Positions 59,201-64,000 of a DNA stretch of 64,000 nucleotides are shown here, piece by piece (the first letter of the stretch is position 1; every line of letters starts with the position of its first letter). The DNA is taken from assembly GCA_008933995.1 (NCBI GenBank), contig WARS01000071.1:8643018-8707017 (forward strand), written 5' to 3'. The translations under genes and the position numbers were made by a program. The stretch comes from Datnioides undecimradiatus. Lineage: Eukaryota; Chordata; Actinopteri; Lobotiformes; Datnioididae. The notes under the pieces are model-generated. The model worked only from the letters and a program-made list of their open reading frames with translations, had not been told where the DNA came from and did no database searches.

Positions 59201-61253
59201 TTTGCAAGTCTAACTGGCATGGCACATCAAGCACACATAAAACATGCATACAGTAGGATGATGGCTTTACACAGGATACAAAGCACTAAAATATAACTGG
59301 CTGGGATCAGAAACTGGTTTGTTTTCATGTAGTACCTACTTCCTATCGCCACACTGAATGGGTTGTGGTGTTATATTGACGCTCTTGTCTAACAGGTTTT
59401 TGAGTCATTTGCAGGCACGCTTCTTTAAGAGGTGTGTTTCAAATTGTGCTGTAGAATCGTCCCATAAATGCAATTATATAGCAATTGTTATTGTCAACTA
59501 TTGGTAATTGAAAAAGAGTATCGTCACACTGACGGTACCTTTCACCACACCTTAATGTTCTCTTTCGTTGGAAATCGCCTACAAGACAGACATTCCAAAC
59601 CTTTTCAACTTTTGGCTTGTGAAACCTAAAGATCAAGTAACATCTGGTTCTGACTTCTGATCACAGCTGTTGACCTTCCAGTGGACAAGTTCAACCAAAG
59701 AGTAAGATCTGTTTCAGTGTCCCAAATACCTGGCTGGGAAGTATGCTGATATGAGTTTTTATTGCTATCATACATGCCACAGAGATAACTGGATGAGTAC
59801 AGTTATTAGATTTTGTGTAAATCGTTAAAAACATTCTGTTTCACTTGTATTTTCTAAAAGCTGAATAAAACAGGAACCTCCTTTGCCCATCACTGTTTCT
59901 ATGTATCATTTCCACGTTCGATTCATGCTTGTTTCACAACTCCATCTCATTGCAACCCCTTCTTCTGTATCACAATAGAGAAATAGCACCACCAGCTGTT
60001 AATAATATAATGGTGGTAGAAAGAATTTACTGTAAATTTTCTAAATATCTGTGTGGATGGAACAGATAAACCTGATGGTTCTGATGTCAGGACAAAACTA
60101 ATGGAAAAATGAGCTTTGCTTTCCAGAACTTACTGCCTATGGACAAGCTATGTATTATATGAGATCATAGTTTTTACTTTATGATGGCATCAAATGAACA
60201 GAAATAGACAATCAAATCGTTAATCGTACTTGTTTGTATGACCATTAATCTTCAGCTCAAATTTCTTGGTTGTGACAGCCCTACCTGCAATAGTTATGTC
60301 TGAATCCCTGTGATGCAACAAACAAGCCAGTGCTTTAAACAGCTGACTCATCTTTCAACAGAAGCCTATTTTGGCGCCTGTGACAAAGCAATCAAGTTTT
60401 CTAGAGCTGAGCCGGAGTATGCAGTGAGGTAGTGCCATAAAATTGTGTGTTCTAATCTAGAAATACGAATCCAAATATGAATGACCTCATTGCCACATCA
60501 GAAGATCCCACCAGCACTCAGCGTTTCTGCAGATTTGGAGTGAGCTGGAGTGCAACAGCAAAGACAGTTTTGAGTCAAATACTGTTTGGTGTTAGGATGT
60601 TTCTGTGCAGAGTAGCAGTACTTCCTGCACAGTGTGTTTATACTGGAGGTCTCTTGGCTTATAGTGGGGTCTGGCTGACACACACACACACAGAAGGCGG
60701 AAGTGACCTAGTTTTCCTAAATGGTACCAACTGTTGAGACCTTCTAGAAATGGACAGAATCACTTCATGTCACCCAGTAAAAAGCTGACATGTTCGATGT
60801 TGAGCATTACCCCAGAAAGACGAAATTAATCTCATCCTGGTTGTCTAGATAGCACAAGTTGTATGTAAGCCAGATGCTAGTCTGCAGAACTTTTAAGCTT
60901 CTGAGAGTGGGAGTGCTCAGTGAGGATCACTGACTGACTCTCTGTGGTCTAAAAATGGAAAAAAATAATAAACAGCAATTTTGCCGTGAGATCTGATAAA
61001 CAGAACAGAGGAACGGTTCAGTCCAGAAGCCTTTCACACCCTAAAAGTCTTTGTTTGTGTCTCAGTCACAGGACGGGAAGGTCAGTTTCTCCACAGCTCT
61101 CTGTGTCTGTATCTGTGTCTCTTCTCCAGTCTGCTGTCTGTCTGTCTGGATTGGACCTACCCTGATGAGGGGGATTTTCCTGGGAAAGTCATATGGAAAG
61201 AAAAAAACAGAGCCTTAATAGTAAAAGCATGTTCCATTCTATTTCTTTCCCTT

Positions 61254-61287
61254 TGTGTGTGTGTCTGTGTGTGTCTGTGTGTGTGTG
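61254..61287. repeat. GT/GTCT compound microsatellite
   Basis: GT units interrupted twice by CT. Confidence 0.9.
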
Positions 61288-63979
61288 CATTTTATGAGTT
61301 GAGCTCCTTTCTAGCACACTGAAGGCATTGTGTTTTTCCTCTCTGATCATCTGAAGAGCAGGCTCTCTGGAATCAGTGCTTCCTGTACACACCAGGGTGA
61401 GGCAGGGGGGAAGACAAGGAGGAAGAGGAGGAGGGGAAGAAGGAGAGAGAGAGAGCCAGGTGGAGGTCACTTCTAGGTTACGCGTAAAATTAATTGCAGA
61501 CTATTTTATCAATTGATTACTGTGCCGCTCAAAAAATGCTTCTCAAATGAACTAATCTGCTGCTTTTCTGTCGTTTATGATTGTAAATGAAGAGTTTTGC
61601 ACTGTTGACAAGGACGAGCAATTTGAAAGCATCACTTGAAAAAATTGTGATGTGAATTTTTTTTTTTTACAGTGTTTTGACATTTTTTCAGATGAAACAA
61701 TTTATTGGTTAATGATGAGGAATATGAATCGCTAATGAAAATAAATGTCAGACGCAGCCCCAGTTAGATGTTGGAGCTGGTTCACAGCTTCAATGGCAAA
61801 GCAGAATCCTGATAGTGAGACTTAAAAAAATATACATTTGTGTCAATCGGTGCCCAACTGATTCATCTATGTGCTTGACATGTGCTTTGTTGCAATAAAC
61901 TGAGGAAACTGAGGTTTGAGCAAAGCACACATACAGTATCATAATGACCATTTTTATTTACCAAATATTACAGGTACTGTTTCTGTGGTTCAGATACACA
62001 TGCACGGTCTGGGTGCTGTGAATACCTTAATGTGCACCACATCTAGCTGGAAATGGGCCCCAACAAATGCACTATTCACTCATCTTCACATAATGTGACT
62101 TAAAGATTTTTAAAGATATTCATCTTCAGCGGGATCAAACTGACTTGGGCTGAGTGCCAGGTAAACTGAGAGAGGGATGACTGTGCTGTTGGTGTAGGAC
62201 TTTTCTAAAATTGAATAATATCACTGTTATAATAAGATTCCCATCTAAGGAACCCTAATCGAGTTTGTTTTCCTATGTGTTTGTTACTTGGCAGATTTTT
62301 ATCAGATTCTCTTAAAATATTGAGTCAGAAACCCAGTTTTAGTTGGGCTCAGAAACTGGTTTCCATCGATTTCTCTGTGGTATAAAAATCTTCCATAAAC
62401 CTAAGCCTATTACTTTTTGTCAGGGCTACATTATTTTATCTGGCACGCTGTCTATGAGCAGGAACGGTTACAAAAACTCCCTCTGTTACAGTTTTCAAGG
62501 ACGCTCTTCTGAGATTTGAGAGTCCGCCGCTGGGGCGTTCAGCAGTAACAAGCCAACCAATAACCAAACAGTGACATTGTTAAAATACAGGATCGTGTGA
62601 CATTGGTCATTCTGAGCATACTTCAACAACCAACAGTGATAGATTTTTAAATAATCTCTGCTTGCAAATGCATTTCCTCTTGCTGATGATGTAGCACTGA
62701 CATTGAAATCAATCCCCCATCTCAAATTCCTAGAAGCTGATTCTTACACCACTGTGAAATGAAACTAGTGGCTGCCAGGACGGTAGGAAATCAATCCAGA
62801 AAAAACGGATATGATGCGCTGTAGAAGATGGTCAGCAGTAATGTAAACTGTATTTACAAAATGTTCCTTTTAGACTTTTCATCCTGGATGTCTCTCAGCT
62901 AAATTTAGTCCGGCCCCCACCTCCCAACTCTCCGAATCACCACACACACGCCACCATTCACATTCACTCACCTGATGGAGCCATAAACCATGTTGTAAAT
63001 GTCTTCCTAGTCTGGCTGATTGCAGCCAACAAAGGCAGCCTGTGTTGAATTCTCCACGGTCTCCCCCCTGGGTGCCCTCCTTCCCCTCCACCCCCCTCTG
63101 CTCTGCCCTTCTGTTGTCATTAACCATTGTCTCTCGCTCTCTCCCTTTTCCTCTTCCTTCCTTTTAAACCTGTAAATGATTCGTACTGAATAAACACTCA
63201 TATAGTGCCAGATTTTGCTACTGAAACCCAACACTTACAGGGCCTGCTTTGCATTTTTGACAGTCTTTATTAAAACAGAATGCTTTACACTTCATGGTGG
63301 CTTACACACACACACACGACCGGTTTCGCGTGTGTGTGCCTGTCGGAGGAGGAAACTCTTCCTTGCTCTGTTCTCCCCAGCTCCTTTCACCACCACCACC
63401 GAGACAGATTAGCTCCCTTTTAAATAGCCCTTTAAATTGCCAAGGAGTGAAAGTTGTATTGTTTCATGCACAGCATTCAACAATCCTCACTGCTATGAGT
63501 GTGTTTTTCCCCACCATATGGTATTACTACTGTAATTTAGTGTTTTGATGAGGAGAGATGGAAAAGCTTTGTGTTATGATTTATATTGACTGCAGATTTA
63601 TATTCCCTGACTAAGGCCCGGTGCTTTCAGTTACATGAAGTCACCCAACATCTCAGCTCTTTTTACATCCATTCGTAAAACGCTGACTCATGAAATGAAG
63701 CAGAAGAAACACATTTTCCTACACTGTCTGTGAATCTCTGTCTTTATTTATTTAGACATGATTTTATAAAGTCACAGAGGGTGCTTTTATTGCCTGCACT
63801 CGACAAAAAAAAAGTTTCTGCATTCTGCTGCTATGCTGAGTGCGCAACACTTATTCTGCCACTAGATGGCAATGTCGTGCTATTTTGGTCTTTGTTCTAC
63901 TGAGCCGTTGAACTAACAGAATCTAGTACCTAATACCTATCTAATACATCCAATCCTACAATTGTAGTGCAGTTTAAAG

Positions 63980-64000
63980 CACTGGTTCCCAGTCTGAGGG
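63980..64000 (+). mobile_element. hAT-like transposon terminus, cut by the window edge
   Basis: CACTGGTTCCCAGTCTGAGG matches the common hAT-end pattern CAGTGGTTCCCA in 11 of 12 positions. It follows GTTTAAAG, a possible 8-bp target duplication. The body of the element would lie beyond the window. Confidence 0.4.

Larger units (their letters stand above)
55577..63979 (+). other. Probable first intron of the downstream gene
   Basis: No exon-like open frame with good splice signals was recognised. Contains CA and GT arrays, pyrimidine tracts and AT-rich DNA. Confidence 0.45.

Noticed and set aside
59175..59230. Possible LINE 3' end (ATAGTACTTTATTAGG)
   Set aside because: Only a short stretch resembles the common fish pattern ACTTTATTGATCCC and the diagnostic end is missing.

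Overview
This is a stretch of animal nuclear DNA with vertebrate-type split genes: short exons, GT-AG introns, long AT-rich introns, abundant CA/GT microsatellites and CpG-rich first exons. The two recognisable proteins are vertebrate genes. Compact small introns, dense dinucleotide repeats and the degree of divergence from the mammalian proteins point to a ray-finned fish, probably a teleost. That taxonomic call is an inference.

Positions 1-4900 (minus strand) hold PTPDC1, a dual-specificity-type protein tyrosine phosphatase. Nine coding exons were joined by following the reading frame across splice sites (stop at 530, start codon at 4107). They give a predicted protein of about 678 residues with the active-site signature HCHAGLGRTG. 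An upstream non-coding leader exon is likely near 4627-4878. Positions 4900-7900 are the gap between two head-to-head genes. It contains a CpG-rich patch with a perfect 10-bp-stem hairpin, perhaps part of a small transposon, and a probable promoter zone with CCAAT boxes.

Positions 8010-45156 (plus strand) hold BICD2, the coiled-coil adaptor that links dynein/dynactin to cargo such as Rab6 vesicles and RanBP2. Ten coding exons give an 861-residue long form. A splice donor inside the last exon would allow shorter C-termini through exons at 45711 or 46716. A long 3' UTR probably ends near 50765 (alternative near 51465). Introns 1 (17.2 kb) and 2 (8.9 kb) make up most of the window; I found no genes in them, only microsatellites and a few short motif clusters that could be regulatory.

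Positions 51500-55200 look intergenic. At 55200-55576 a CpG-rich block ends in a consensus splice donor just after a possible start codon. It is probably the first exon of a third, plus-strand gene whose remaining exons lie beyond the window. Its identity cannot be read from here. The window closes inside what looks like the terminus of a hAT-type DNA transposon.

No wholly new biological system is evident. The points most worth a second look are the BICD2 C-terminal isoform switch, the extra introns in its middle part, the head-to-head PTPDC1/BICD2 layout, the orphan CpG first exon and a few palindromic non-coding motifs.
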